NCBI RefSeq assembly: GCF_034366785.1
Contig: NZ_CP112936.1
Coordinates: 1 to 58,430 of the forward strand
Reading direction: 5' to 3'
Source: Candidatus Trichorickettsia mobilis
Lineage (GTDB): Bacteria > Pseudomonadota > Alphaproteobacteria > Rickettsiales > Rickettsiaceae
DNA length: 58,430 nt
The translations under genes were made by a program, and so were the position numbers. Positions within the stretch are counted from its first letter, which is position 1; every line of letters starts with the position of its first letter. Shown piece by piece: positions 7,623-16,636 of this stretch. A model generated the notes under the pieces. That model searched no databases. It saw only the letters and a program-made list of their open reading frames with translations, and was not told the DNA's origin.

Positions 7623-9131
7623 TCAGGATTTTTTAATAAATGCTCTTGATTTTTCTAGATCATGAATACTAATTTTATAATCACTGTAAGCAAAATCAGT
7701 CAAAACTGCTTTTAACATATAATATGTTCCTAGATGCATTTTAGATTTATTGTCTACAAATTGATAATTATTATTATTAATCATTTGTTCTAGATATTTC
7801 ACTAGTTTTGCTGATTTTTCGTATTGCAAATTAAACATATACACACGTAATAATTTGACTGCCAAGGCAAATTGCTCTTTTGTAATTACCTCAAAAGCTT
7901 TTGATTTTTCTAATACTTTTTCTGCATTTTTTATTATTACAGAATTGTTTTGTACATAATTTATTAAATAACTTGCGTCTCCAGGTTCAGGAATTTGATT
8001 TGATATTACTTCCAATAAATGTTGAATGTTTTCTTTGTCTTGAGACAATTCTATTGTTTCTTCCGTTAACATCACTTGAACTAATTTATGCATCTGAAAA
8101 TATTTTTGTTTTTTATCATTAAACTCATCATTAACACTAATTATAGAATATCCTATCAAAGGTTTAAGTGTTTCTAAATATTTTATGACTGTATATTCCG
8201 GTACTGAGTCAATATAAGCGTTTTGTAATATATCATTGGCTATATTTTCATTATCAAGGTATTTACAATACAACAACATTCTATATGAGTTTGGATAATT
8301 ACTTTTAATTCTATTAAAAGTTAAACTAATAGTATGAGAAAAAGTATCTTTATATAAATTGTCTTCATACTGACTATCTATAACTTTAAATACTTTATCA
8401 CTAGCAGTACTTATCAATTTAGCGTACTCTTTTACAGTTACACTAGGATTCTCAAGTAAAAAGGCAATGGCTTGGTCTAAAGCTAAAGGGTAATCGCCCA
8501 ATATTTCCGCTAAGAGAGAAGAGTTTGGTTTATTGGGCAGTTTTTTATTGATAAAATCTATAGATTCTTTTCTGGTAAATCGTTCTAAGTCAATAAAAGA
8601 ATTATATGAGATTTTGTATCTAGAACAAAAAATCAAGTTAGTTGATTTAAAATCTGTTAATGTATAAATTTGATCTGCGCATAAATTATCTTTGTTAAAA
8701 TTATCGAATATTAATAATATTTTTGGATTATAGCTTTTAAAAAAATCTTTAATTTCATATAATATAATATTACCCGAAGTATTAATTTTAGCATTAAAGC
8801 GAGGAATGCTATTTATTTTTTCAGCTAACCCAACCAACTGGGAGTTTAATTCATTATCACAATCAAACCACCATATTATATCATATTTATTTTGTGATAC
8901 TTGAATATATTTTCTTACTATTTGAGTCTTACCAATTCCTCCCAAACCACTTATATGCACTACTTTATTTTTATTTAATAATTCTTTGATTTGTTTTAAA
9001 TATAGAACTCTACCTTCAAAATATTTTGACGGTTTTTGTGAATTGTTTATGATAGCAGAATCTGTAACAGATAAAGCGCTGGGCAGGAAAGATGATAGTA
9101 TGTATAATAGTATTACAATATTTTTATACAT
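7623..9131 (-). CDS. NB-ARC ATPase with TPR start, C-terminal part frameshifted
   Basis: A protein of 502 residues. Residues 1-21 look like a signal peptide or anchor. Residues about 38-330 form a STAND-type NB-ARC module: P-loop GLGGIGKTQ at 62-70, Walker B-like ILLIFDNF, an RNBS-like NLIFCSRYK and the GDYPLALDQA motif (equivalent to GLPLA). Helical repeats follow and carry on in another frame at 6815. The start overlaps the stop of the upstream sensor-like gene by 8 bases. STAND ATPases act as ligand-triggered switches. An exported NTPase would be odd, so the hydrophobic N terminus may instead be an anchor. The family is confident; the role is unknown. Confidence 0.75.
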   Translation of the reverse strand: MYKNIVILLYILSSFLPSALSVTDSAIINNSQKPSKYFEGRVLYLKQIKELLNKNKVVHISGLGGIGKTQIVRKYIQVSQNKYDIIWWFDCDNELNSQLVGLAEKINSIPRFNAKINTSGNIILYEIKDFFKSYNPKILLIFDNFNKDNLCADQIYTLTDFKSTNLIFCSRYKISYNSFIDLERFTRKESIDFINKKLPNKPNSSLLAEILGDYPLALDQAIAFLLENPSVTVKEYAKLISTASDKVFKVIDSQYEDNLYKDTFSHTISLTFNRIKSNYPNSYRMLLYCKYLDNENIANDILQNAYIDSVPEYTVIKYLETLKPLIGYSIISVNDEFNDKKQKYFQMHKLVQVMLTEETIELSQDKENIQHLLEVISNQIPEPGDASYLINYVQNNSVIIKNAEKVLEKSKAFEVITKEQFALAVKLLRVYMFNLQYEKSAKLVKYLEQMINNNNYQFVDNKSKMHLGTYYMLKAVLTDFAYSDYKISIHDLEKSRAFIKKS

Positions 9132-10602
9132 CGTTTGCGTAATCTCTTAAATTTATCACATTATTATTACTAGGAGTTTTCTTATCTGAGTATTTGCTCA
9201 CTTGTTTAAACGGTATATGTAACTTTATTTTATTCAAATTTTTTTCTTTTATGCTTATATATTTTATATGGTAAAAATCTAATAATTTTTGCAAGTCATC
9301 CATTCCGAGAAAAAATATTTCATCACTTGCTACAGGTACTATGATATCATTAAGACTATTATCTTCGATATATAAAATATAAAGATTATCAATTTTATTT
9401 AACGATATAAATAATTCATCGTTCTTTAATAGCCTTGTAATTACTAACCTTAATACACTATATATAATTTGTTGAAAAGCTACTTTACTTACATCACTAT
9501 CTATTAATACTTGGTTTATTTCTAAGGATACAACAATATTTTTATTCTTAATTTGCTGAGCAAAAATTGATAATCCTGTATTGATAAATTTCTTTATTTC
9601 TATAATTTCTTCTTGATAAACTTTAATTAATTTATCTGAATTCCGATAACTAATATTTATAATTTGTTTCAAAAGCCAATCATGTTTTGTTTGCTCTTGG
9701 AATGAATCTAAATGTACAGCAATTTTATTTATGGTATTCAATTCGTGTTTTAATTGCACAAAAACATTATGCGTAATTGATCGCAAGATTTTAGTTTCTT
9801 CTTTAATATTATTCAATTGATCTTCAAGTTGTCTGTGTTTCGGAATCAACTCTTCCAATTCTTTTTTTATGGCTTTTCTGCTGCTACTTATGTCGTTATA
9901 CAAGCTATATAAAAGAGCTCTTCTTAAAAAGAAATATGTTAAATTAACTATAACAAATACTATTAGTGTCAGCAGGATTGATGATTTTATAATTTTACTT
10001 TTTTCTAAAATTATAAAACTATTTTGATAACCAAATACTAAGTAAACATCTGTTAGTATCTTGATTTTTTGTTCCAAAATTAGTTGAGTATGGTTATCTT
10101 GAATAAAATTGATAGGTATTTTAATAAATTCTGGCAATAATTTGTCTTGTACTTCTAAATAGTAACTTATTTGATTAACGTTATGATCAAATCTTTTAAA
10201 CTCTTTGTTCAATAGGTTCACATCTATAATACATGATAAATTGCTATTTCGATGATTCCATATTAACTGTTTTATATCTTTTATAGGTTCTTCCAGAATA
10301 AAATCGTTTTCATTATCATGCTTCTTAGAAAGACATTTATAATTTTTTATATAACTTAAGTCATATACCACCAATTGATGTTTATTTTTATCAGAGTGAT
10401 TTTCCATACTATATTTTAGCTTGATAAAATCATCTGCTAATAATTTAAAAAATGAATTTAACAAACAATTCTTTCTATGTATCAAATCTTTGTTAAATCT
10501 ATTATATTCATAATAATAAAAACTAATTCCTATTATTAAAGATAATATAAAGAGACAAATTGTTGAAGCAATAATATCTTTTTTAAGAAATTGTTTAATC
10601 AT
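9124..10602 (-). CDS. Degenerate sensor-kinase-like membrane protein
   Basis: A protein of 492 residues with the topology of a sensor histidine kinase: a transmembrane helix at about 11-29, an extracytoplasmic domain to about 205, a second helix at 206-226, a coiled-coil linker, then LKHELNTI with His286 in the place of the phospho-acceptor H box. The ATPase part is poorly preserved: the expected N box is QIIYSVLRLVITR, with no Asn pair, and the Asp-x-Gly G1 box reads IEDNSLND. It is probably not an active kinase, or a very divergent one. It overlaps the NB-ARC gene by 8 bases. The pair may form a sensing unit in which the membrane protein signals to the NB-ARC partner; that is inference. Confidence 0.65.
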   Translation of the reverse strand: MIKQFLKKDIIASTICLFILSLIIGISFYYYEYNRFNKDLIHRKNCLLNSFFKLLADDFIKLKYSMENHSDKNKHQLVVYDLSYIKNYKCLSKKHDNENDFILEEPIKDIKQLIWNHRNSNLSCIIDVNLLNKEFKRFDHNVNQISYYLEVQDKLLPEFIKIPINFIQDNHTQLILEQKIKILTDVYLVFGYQNSFIILEKSKIIKSSILLTLIVFVIVNLTYFFLRRALLYSLYNDISSSRKAIKKELEELIPKHRQLEDQLNNIKEETKILRSITHNVFVQLKHELNTINKIAVHLDSFQEQTKHDWLLKQIINISYRNSDKLIKVYQEEIIEIKKFINTGLSIFAQQIKNKNIVVSLEINQVLIDSDVSKVAFQQIIYSVLRLVITRLLKNDELFISLNKIDNLYILYIEDNSLNDIIVPVASDEIFFLGMDDLQKLLDFYHIKYISIKEKNLNKIKLHIPFKQVSKYSDKKTPSNNNVINLRDYANDV

Positions 10603-11194
10603 TTAGCAAACAAGAATTAAAATTTACTAATTAATAAAAACACAATTATACTAACAAATAATTAACTAAAGTGATATTTTAGCATTATTTTATAATTTTC
10701 TTTTAAATAATTAAATGCTGTATTTATACCGAGGTGCTAAGTCAATATAATGGTACCCAAAAATTTACAGCTAACAGAGTAAATTTAACCTGTGTCTACT
10801 TTTATGAATAAGTGTAATCAGCATTATATCTAGAGTTAGACCACTATTGATTTATTTTGGTTCTGATAGTGTCTTAGGAATCAAGTGCTAAATTTGACCT
10901 TCTCTTTCAAGATACATGTCGTATCTATTAGTCGTTGTTTATTTTTAAACTCATCAATAATTAAACTATTAGTAGTAATACTATCTCTATTTTACCCTAA
11001 AACAACTGAATATGAACCTGATTTAAAGAAAAACTTTATAGAAGCGGACTTTAAAAGATCATTCATTTCAAGTTCCTTTAACTTTACAAAATATTATATA
11101 TTTTATTATCAACAATCGTACTTCCAAAATTACCTACCTTAGGTTTACGCCGGTTGTTAGTTAATTATTAATATTTGCATCGTATAATCCCGTA
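10603..11194. other. Non-coding stretch, no gene recognised
   Basis: AT-rich sequence upstream of the sensor-like gene and downstream of the large replication gene. Open frames here are short and without protein-like composition. No tRNA, repeat array or transposase fragment could be supported. It probably contains the promoter of the leftward sensor operon, which I could not fix. Confidence 0.4.
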
Positions 11195-11222
11195 CTCCTT
11201 TATAGTTTTATCTTTAAAGGAG
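11195..11222 (-). terminator. Hairpin after the large replication gene
   Basis: CTCCTTTA and TAAAGGAG form a perfect 8-base stem with a 12-base AT-rich loop, just past the stop at 11230 of the leftward replication gene. Position fits a transcription terminator, but there is no strong following T-run on the minus strand, so this is tentative. Confidence 0.35.
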
Positions 11223-11229
11223 ACCTATA

Positions 11230-13665
11230 TCAAATTTTCTTGTATTTTAAAGCATTGAAAATACCGGATAAAGCATTGTCTATTTTAGCAAACCCTTGCC
11301 GAGATTGTTGATCATGTTCAACCGGATCTATATAACCAACATTGGAAATTGATAAATTTTCTACATTATCTAATACCGATTCGGTTTTGTTAATATGTGG
11401 TAATCTTGTGCTATATCCAAAGAACTCCTTGTCTTTTATAGGTTTTAGCGTCATCACTAAATCACCGCAGTCGTTTACTTCAATAGTTTTAAGTTTACCG
11501 AAATATTGCTTATGGTCAATGGTAGCAATTTCCATTATATCTGTATTACTGCCTTGTAGTTTTAAATATCTTTGCTCATCTGATATATGCGATAAATCTA
11601 TATCATAAAGGTTAATATCTTTAGTTCTATTATCTATAATATCAAGGTCATCACGGTTTAACCGATGCCGTAAGTTAAAGTCTCGGCGGTAATCGTGTCT
11701 ATCGATTAAATTATTCCCGATATCATCAAGCATGCCGTAATTTTGTCCCAGCTCAATCTGATATTGATTATTAGCAATATCATTCTTGCTCTCTTCTCTC
11801 CCTTCGGTAATCTTACTATTCAAATCACACCATCTACCGAGTAATTTATTAACTTCTACTTCTAAGGACTTTATTTCTCTAGACAAAATACCGGATTCTT
11901 GATATTTCCGCCTATAATGCTTGAACTCATACTGCAATACCTCAGCTTTTGCTAGCTCTAGAGGAATTTTCCATGTTCCGCCGACTATAGCTTTCCAAGC
12001 TACCGACAATGCGGTATCTATCTCTTTATCCCTAGAAATAAAACCGAGTTTAGTAGGTTTCCAGCTAGCAGCATGATGGATTAGTTGCTTGGCTAGCTCA
12101 TGTTTGGTTAATCTTTCGGCATAACCTTTGGCAAGTTTTTTAGAAACAAGCGAATAGGCAAACTTTCTAGCCTTATCGGCTTTATCTCTTGGTAGTTCTT
12201 TTAATTTTTCTTGAATCAGTTCGGAATGAATATTAAATTCTTCCTCTTTTTTTTGAGTATCGATATTCTTATTACAATCATCTTCTTTAAACCTCTTTAA
12301 AAATTTAGCAAAAAGAACTTTTGGCGTAGCCCCTAAGTTACTTTTAATATCTTTTATTTTTAATAAGAAGTCTTTATTTAATAGTAGTCCAGATTTGGCG
12401 AAAGTAGGGTCAGATTTGATTCCATCGTTTTTCTCTGCTTTATTATCAATGGTTTCCAGAGTGGGTAAAGTTTTAGAAAAAGAATCAGACGAGGCAAGAT
12501 CTTCTGATGTTTCCAATTCTTTCATTACAGAATCAATATAGTTATCTGTTGGTGAGAGAGGAATATCAGTATTATCAATTATTGATTCTAATGAAGAGTT
12601 TTTCTCTAAATCCAGATTGAACTTTATACCATTTAGCATCAAATAATTTTCCATTAATCTTGAATCAATAGTATTATCAGCTATTGTGACGGATCTATCA
12701 TTTGGGTTAAGATTAGAGCGATTTTTTACTTTTTCTAATTTTAAAAAGCAATCACTCGGTAATGAAAGAGTGATTTTCCATAAAGACTGATCTTGTCGTT
12801 CTTGGTCAATGCAGCTGTACTCATGCTTATTTCTAGTATAGAAATGCTGAGTTTTAATAAACCCAAGCTTTTCTATGGTTCTTATAGATTTAGATAGATG
12901 CTTGGCATCACAAGAATATAGATCAGCAAGTTCTCCGTAAGAAGAGATAAAAGAAAAACTAGAATCATTATTATAGCTATATTTGCCTACTTCTCTGTTT
13001 TGAAGCATATAGTTTTTATAACACCTAGTGTAAAAACTCAACCACAGAATCTTCTGTCTAGGATTTAGATATTCATTAGAAGTAATGATCTTAAGAAGAT
13101 CATAATTAAGTTTAATGAATAACTTAGTTCTATCTAGATAAGACCTTTTACAATCAGTGAATTTATTATAAGTATCATGTTCCCCTGCTCTATCAGAAAA
13201 CTTATCATTTAAATGATTAAAGATGGAAACAGGGAGAGTCGGAATAATAAGATTTCTTTTGTTTCTACCTATTTTATCCCAATCTTTATTTATAATAAAA
13301 TAGCCTTTCTGTACTAAGCTTTGTTGCATAGTAAAAACTAAAGAACGAGAACATCCAAGGCGATCAGACCAGTCTTCACTTGGTAAAGCGCATGATCTAT
13401 GGTGATTTTTATTCTTACTTACTAAAGCAAGGCTATCGGCTAGTAAGTAGTAGAGTTTTTCGTGATTGGTAAGGTTAGTAGTTGTAAGAATGTGTTCAAG
13501 TACGCATCCAGTGATTGGAATATAGGATTTTGTCTCTGTTAGAGATTGGAACGTGGTAAGGCTAAGATTAGTATAATCATTTAAGTTAAAAGATAAGTAA
13601 TTATCTACAGTAAATAGTTGAGAGTTACTCTCAACTAGTGATAAATTTTGCATTTTTTGCCCCAT
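11230..13665 (-). CDS. Large plasmid replication/helix-turn-helix protein
   Basis: A protein of about 811 residues. Residues about 60-150 (LTNHEKLYYLLADSLAL, then WSDRLGCSRSLVFTMQQSLVQKGYF) and about 200-300 (LNPRQKILWLSFYTRC, then YGELADLYSCDAKHLSKSIRTIEKLGFI) are two winged-helix-like DNA-binding modules. The second half is polar and charged with no known domain. The layout and its place beside HTH, RHH and ParA genes fit a replication initiator or replication-associated protein of Rickettsiales plasmids. The first possible start is a TTG at 13683; ATGs lie at 13665 and 13653, the latter with a GGGG ribosome site, so the N terminus is uncertain by a few residues. Initiator function is inferred. 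Confidence 0.65.
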   Translation of the reverse strand: MGQKMQNLSLVESNSQLFTVDNYLSFNLNDYTNLSLTTFQSLTETKSYIPITGCVLEHILTTTNLTNHEKLYYLLADSLALVSKNKNHHRSCALPSEDWSDRLGCSRSLVFTMQQSLVQKGYFIINKDWDKIGRNKRNLIIPTLPVSIFNHLNDKFSDRAGEHDTYNKFTDCKRSYLDRTKLFIKLNYDLLKIITSNEYLNPRQKILWLSFYTRCYKNYMLQNREVGKYSYNNDSSFSFISSYGELADLYSCDAKHLSKSIRTIEKLGFIKTQHFYTRNKHEYSCIDQERQDQSLWKITLSLPSDCFLKLEKVKNRSNLNPNDRSVTIADNTIDSRLMENYLMLNGIKFNLDLEKNSSLESIIDNTDIPLSPTDNYIDSVMKELETSEDLASSDSFSKTLPTLETIDNKAEKNDGIKSDPTFAKSGLLLNKDFLLKIKDIKSNLGATPKVLFAKFLKRFKEDDCNKNIDTQKKEEEFNIHSELIQEKLKELPRDKADKARKFAYSLVSKKLAKGYAERLTKHELAKQLIHHAASWKPTKLGFISRDKEIDTALSVAWKAIVGGTWKIPLELAKAEVLQYEFKHYRRKYQESGILSREIKSLEVEVNKLLGRWCDLNSKITEGREESKNDIANNQYQIELGQNYGMLDDIGNNLIDRHDYRRDFNLRHRLNRDDLDIIDNRTKDINLYDIDLSHISDEQRYLKLQGSNTDIMEIATIDHKQYFGKLKTIEVNDCGDLVMTLKPIKDKEFFGYSTRLPHINKTESVLDNVENLSISNVGYIDPVEHDQQSRQGFAKIDNALSGIFNALKYKKI

Positions 13666-13882
13666 AACGGAGCTAAAAATCAAAGATTGCTTGACTTCTT
13701 CTATAAAATAGAGTAGTTTGTATGTATAAGAAGTATCCGTCCAAAGATATCTTATTTTACAGTAAAAACTTTTGTTTTATGAGGTGTTAAGTTCCTTGTG
13801 TTCTTAGCGCCTTTTTTTATTCAAATAAGTTAGATTTGACGAGTTTAACTGATGCTCGATCTTTAGTCAATAATTTTCGTAT

Positions 13883-14389
13883 TTATTTTTTATCTGATAA
13901 GGATATTGTATAACAATCTTTATATGATATTTTGTTATTTTCAAACCAATTCCTAATTTTAAGAGATGCTTCTTTTTCTAGAGGGCGTATATATTCATTG
14001 TTTCTTAAGTGTTCTGCTCTGGAAATGACTTGTCGGGTTACTCCTATGAAATTAGCTAAATCAACTTGAGTCATATTAAGAGCTATACGAGAGGCTCTAA
14101 GTTGAAATCTAGTTAAAACACAATCCTCATTATTGGATCTTTTTACCTCTTCACGCAAAGTAACGCTATTCTCGTCAGGAAATATAATATTATGTGATTT
14201 AAAAAATTCAGTTAATAGTAAAATGTTATCAGCGGATGTCTTTAAATTTTCAAGGTTACCTTTATGTTCCCATATTGATATTGCTGCTCCGCTTAACCCT
14301 AAGCAATGACCTATTTCCCTTACTCCTATTCCTAGCACAGATCGAGCTGCTCTTAGTTGAAAATTTTTTATAATAATATTATTCTGCAT
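13883..14389 (-). CDS. Tandem helix-turn-helix (XRE) regulator
   Basis: A protein of 168 residues with two XRE-type helix-turn-helix units in tandem: residues about 11-45 (QLRAARSVLGIGVREIGHCL, then SGAAISIWE) and about 97-130 (QLRASRIALNMTQVDLANFI, then TRQVISRAE). The two units share QLRA(A/S)R and are an internal duplication. It sits between the RHH/ParA genes and the large replication gene, all leftward, so it is a good candidate for copy-number or partition-operon control. AT-rich repeats at 14395-14470 and 14845-14900 include TATAGTAATA- and TATAGTTA-like words that could be operators; this is unproven. Confidence 0.78.
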   Translation of the reverse strand: MQNNIIIKNFQLRAARSVLGIGVREIGHCLGLSGAAISIWEHKGNLENLKTSADNILLLTEFFKSHNIIFPDENSVTLREEVKRSNNEDCVLTRFQLRASRIALNMTQVDLANFIGVTRQVISRAEHLRNNEYIRPLEKEASLKIRNWFENNKISYKDCYTISLSDKK

Positions 14390-14463
14390 ATTGCTTGTTT
14401 TATAATAAGGAAGATGATTGATTACAATTAATATAGTATTAACTGTTTGTATAGTAATAATAG

Positions 14464-14841
14464 TTAAATATTCTTAGGCCTACCGATCTTGATTTTATTT
14501 ACTAATTTATAAGAGCTTACTAATTCCTCATCAGTTAATTTGTTTAGGAGAATAAGCCCAGCTCTTATTATTTCTGATTTAGTAGCACTAATTTTATTTT
14601 CTAATAATTTAGTTTTACAAACATTTATTAAATTGTAATCGCTTTCTGGCAAAGTAAAGGTGTCTCTAATAACATTAATTTTTGTTTCTAATGCAGTAGA
14701 TTTTTGAAATTCAGAGGAATCATTAAACAAGTTATCTGCTGCTAAAAATCGATCTTCAATAGATTTTTCTGTTTTGTTTTTTGAGGCTTTACGTTCTTGC
14801 TCTAGGCTATGTTTAAGAGAATTAAGCATATCTTTTTTCAT
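14464..14841 (-). CDS. Ribbon-helix-helix partition partner protein
   Basis: A protein of 125 residues. The charged N terminus (KKDMLNSLKHSLEQERKASK) is followed by a segment VIRDTFTLPESDYNLI, then SATKSEIIRAGLILL at about 60-105, which has the ribbon-helix-helix pattern seen in small DNA-binding partners of ParA. It ends in a basic tail (KIKIGRPKNI). It lies 40 bases downstream of parA on the same strand, so the two probably form a partition operon in which this protein binds the centromere-like site and ParA is the ATPase. The dyad at 15622-15645 is a candidate site. Confidence 0.65.
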   Translation of the reverse strand: MKKDMLNSLKHSLEQERKASKNKTEKSIEDRFLAADNLFNDSSEFQKSTALETKINVIRDTFTLPESDYNLINVCKTKLLENKISATKSEIIRAGLILLNKLTDEELVSSYKLVNKIKIGRPKNI

Positions 14842-14881
14842 ATGTACAAACTATTTGTATAATTAATATTATTTATACTAT

Positions 14882-15547
14882 TTATATAGTTAATATTTCA
14901 ATTATTTCATTTTTTAAAGCCGTTATTTCTTGAATAGCTTTATCTGCTCCTTTTATGTCATACACTGTTTTGCCTAAAACTGCTGATTGTCTATAAGCGG
15001 TTCTTAAATATAAATGTGTTTTAGAAACCTCAATCCCAAAACCGTTTAAAACCTCTAGTACTTCTTGTGTCAAATTCACGTTAGTTTGACACATATTTGG
15101 AATTATACGTGATTTTAATCCTTCATTAATCTGCTGAATCCTTTCGATTAATTCCTGAATACCTACGGCCGCCCATAGATCAGCCGGACTTGGTATTATA
15201 GGGATTAAAACTAAGTCTGATATCATTAATGATGACTGAGGTGTTGCACTATCTACTGCTGGAGGGCAATCTATTAATATATAGTCGTACAGTCCTATAT
15301 ATTTTTTGATTTCTCTATGAACTTTAGCTCCTGCGGCACTTAAACCAGCTAAATGTGACGGAAAAGGAGATGAATCCTCAGCATTTGCTGCCCACCGTGT
15401 AGCAGTTCCTTGGGGATCAGCATCGACTATAAGTACTTTAAAAGCATCTTTGCCGAGTGCGCCAGCTAATTGCATGGTGATGGTAGTTTTGCCACACCCA
15501 CCTTTTTGATTAGCTATTGTAATAATCTTAGTATTTAATAAATTCAT
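14882..15547 (-). CDS. parA: ParA-family partition ATPase
   Basis: About 221 residues. It begins with the deviant Walker A motif NQKGGCGKTT near residues 11-20, then DADPQGTATRW, a Walker B-like YDYILIDCPPA and a C-terminal helical region. This is a short ParA/Soj of the type Ib plasmid kind, without the N-terminal HTH of type Ia. The first in-frame start is a TTG at 15556; the ATG at 15547 (MNLLNTK) is preferred. ParA moves plasmid copies along the nucleoid with a centromere-binding partner, probably the RHH protein just downstream. ParA is standard on Rickettsia plasmids. Confidence 0.92.
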   Translation of the reverse strand: MNLLNTKIITIANQKGGCGKTTITMQLAGALGKDAFKVLIVDADPQGTATRWAANAEDSSPFPSHLAGLSAAGAKVHREIKKYIGLYDYILIDCPPAVDSATPQSSLMISDLVLIPIIPSPADLWAAVGIQELIERIQQINEGLKSRIIPNMCQTNVNLTQEVLEVLNGFGIEVSKTHLYLRTAYRQSAVLGKTVYDIKGADKAIQEITALKNEIIEILTI

Positions 15548-15621
15548 AAAAAACAATATAAACAGTTTATATAATATATATTATATTAATTATAATAATT
15601 TAATAAAAATATGCAATATAA

Positions 15622-15645
15622 TTAGTATAGTAATAACTATACTAA
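15622..15645. promoter_or_regulatory. Perfect dyad upstream of parA
   Basis: TTAGTATAGT, spacer AATA, then ACTATACTAA: a perfect 10-base inverted repeat 75 bases upstream of the parA ATG. The related word TATAGTTA recurs nearby (15654-15661) and just downstream of parA. It is a candidate operator or parS-like site for the RHH or HTH protein. No binding evidence exists in the sequence itself. Confidence 0.45.
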
Positions 15646-16028
15646 CAATTAATATAGTTAAAAGATTAAGGTGGGATGCTTGTAAGATATTAAGAGTTAT
15701 AAGAAGAATGTTAGATTAGTGATTAAAGAATTTAATAGAATTAGTCAAAGCTACTATTCTAGAAATTAGTAGCTTTGTAAAAGTGAATCTAGAAAATATT
15801 TTTTATATTTTCTCCGACAAGATTTTAAGTACCCGAAGCTTAGTACACTTATTGTTTATACAACTTAAAAGTAAATATATAGTAAATATTTAACTTTTAA
15901 TTGAAACATTTTTTTGTTTGATATAATAACTAACTAGTCCAGAAAACAAGTGATTTTCAATAGGGGAGGGTGGATTAGAAAAAATGGCTTAAAAGAGATC
16001 TAAAGTTTATACGTCAAACATGCCGCTT

Positions 16029-16075
16029 TGCTGCACGTTGCACGGAAAAAAACTTCAGGTATTTTTCGTGCAGCA
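16029..16075. repeat. GC-rich nested dyad
   Basis: TGCTGCACG (16029-16037) pairs with CGTGCAGCA (16067-16075). Inside, CACGGAAAAA (16041-16050) pairs with TTTTTCGTG (16062-16070), which overlaps the outer arm, so two exclusive hairpins are possible. It lies about 90 bases beyond the stop of the ankyrin-like gene and may terminate leftward transcription, or be a palindromic repeat. Confidence 0.4.
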
Positions 16076-16163
16076 TAATTTTATATAGCATAGTGGTAAT
16101 CTTGACCTAATAAATCAGACGAGTGATTGTCATAATCGAAATTATAGAATATAAGTAAAATTT

Positions 16164-16628
16164 TTAAAATTCATTATCTTCTAATAATTTTGAATTACCT
16201 GCTAAATCTAGCTCAGGGTATTCTTGATCATGGGTAGATAAATTACCATAATCTATATAACTATCGTTACTGTCAAAATTACTTTCTTTACAAAAACTAC
16301 TTATAAGAGAATCAACTTCTTCAGAAACAACATACTCTTTTTTTGCTGATTTAAATATTTGTTGTAATTGATGATACCTTATTGACTGCTCTGTGTTATT
16401 GTTTTTAGGATCGAGTTCTACTTGCTCTGTATTATACATGTAATCAAGTAATATCTTTAGCAGGGGTGTATTGTTATGAGAAATTGCAATATTAAAAAAC
16501 AAACCATTTTCATGTAATACATCAATCACGCCGACTTCTTTCGTACTACTTTTTAGAAACTTTGTTATCATAACAACATTATTACGTTGGCATGCAAGTT
16601 TAAACCCAGAGTAACTTTGTTCTTTCAT
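16164..16628 (-). CDS. Ankyrin-like small protein
   Basis: About 154 residues. The N-terminal 70 have the ankyrin helix pattern in degenerate form (SGFKLACQRNNVVMITKFL, then LHENGLFFNIAISHNNTPLLKILL). The rest is polar and acidic with no domain. A TTG at 16640 is possible, but the ATG at 16628 has a GAGG ribosome site 7 bases upstream and is preferred; this leaves an 8-base gap to the 600-residue gene upstream. The two genes are thus likely co-transcribed. Function unknown; ankyrin repeats suggest protein binding. Confidence 0.55.
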   Translation of the reverse strand: MKEQSYSGFKLACQRNNVVMITKFLKSSTKEVGVIDVLHENGLFFNIAISHNNTPLLKILLDYMYNTEQVELDPKNNNTEQSIRYHQLQQIFKSAKKEYVVSEEVDSLISSFCKESNFDSNDSYIDYGNLSTHDQEYPELDLAGNSKLLEDNEF

Positions 16629-16636
16629 ATAATACC

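Larger units (their letters stand above)
15548..16163. other. AT-rich non-coding region upstream of parA
   Basis: About 600 bases without a credible gene, very AT-rich near parA and holding two clear dyads (15622-15645 and 16029-16075), each listed separately. Position and composition fit a partition site, an origin region or the parA promoter. No iteron array could be shown by eye. Confidence 0.4.

Noticed and set aside
10885-11142. Rightward open frame of 85 codons
   Set aside because: Composition is that of random AT-rich DNA (Phe, Ser, Ile, Tyr runs), with no ribosome site and no recognisable domain.
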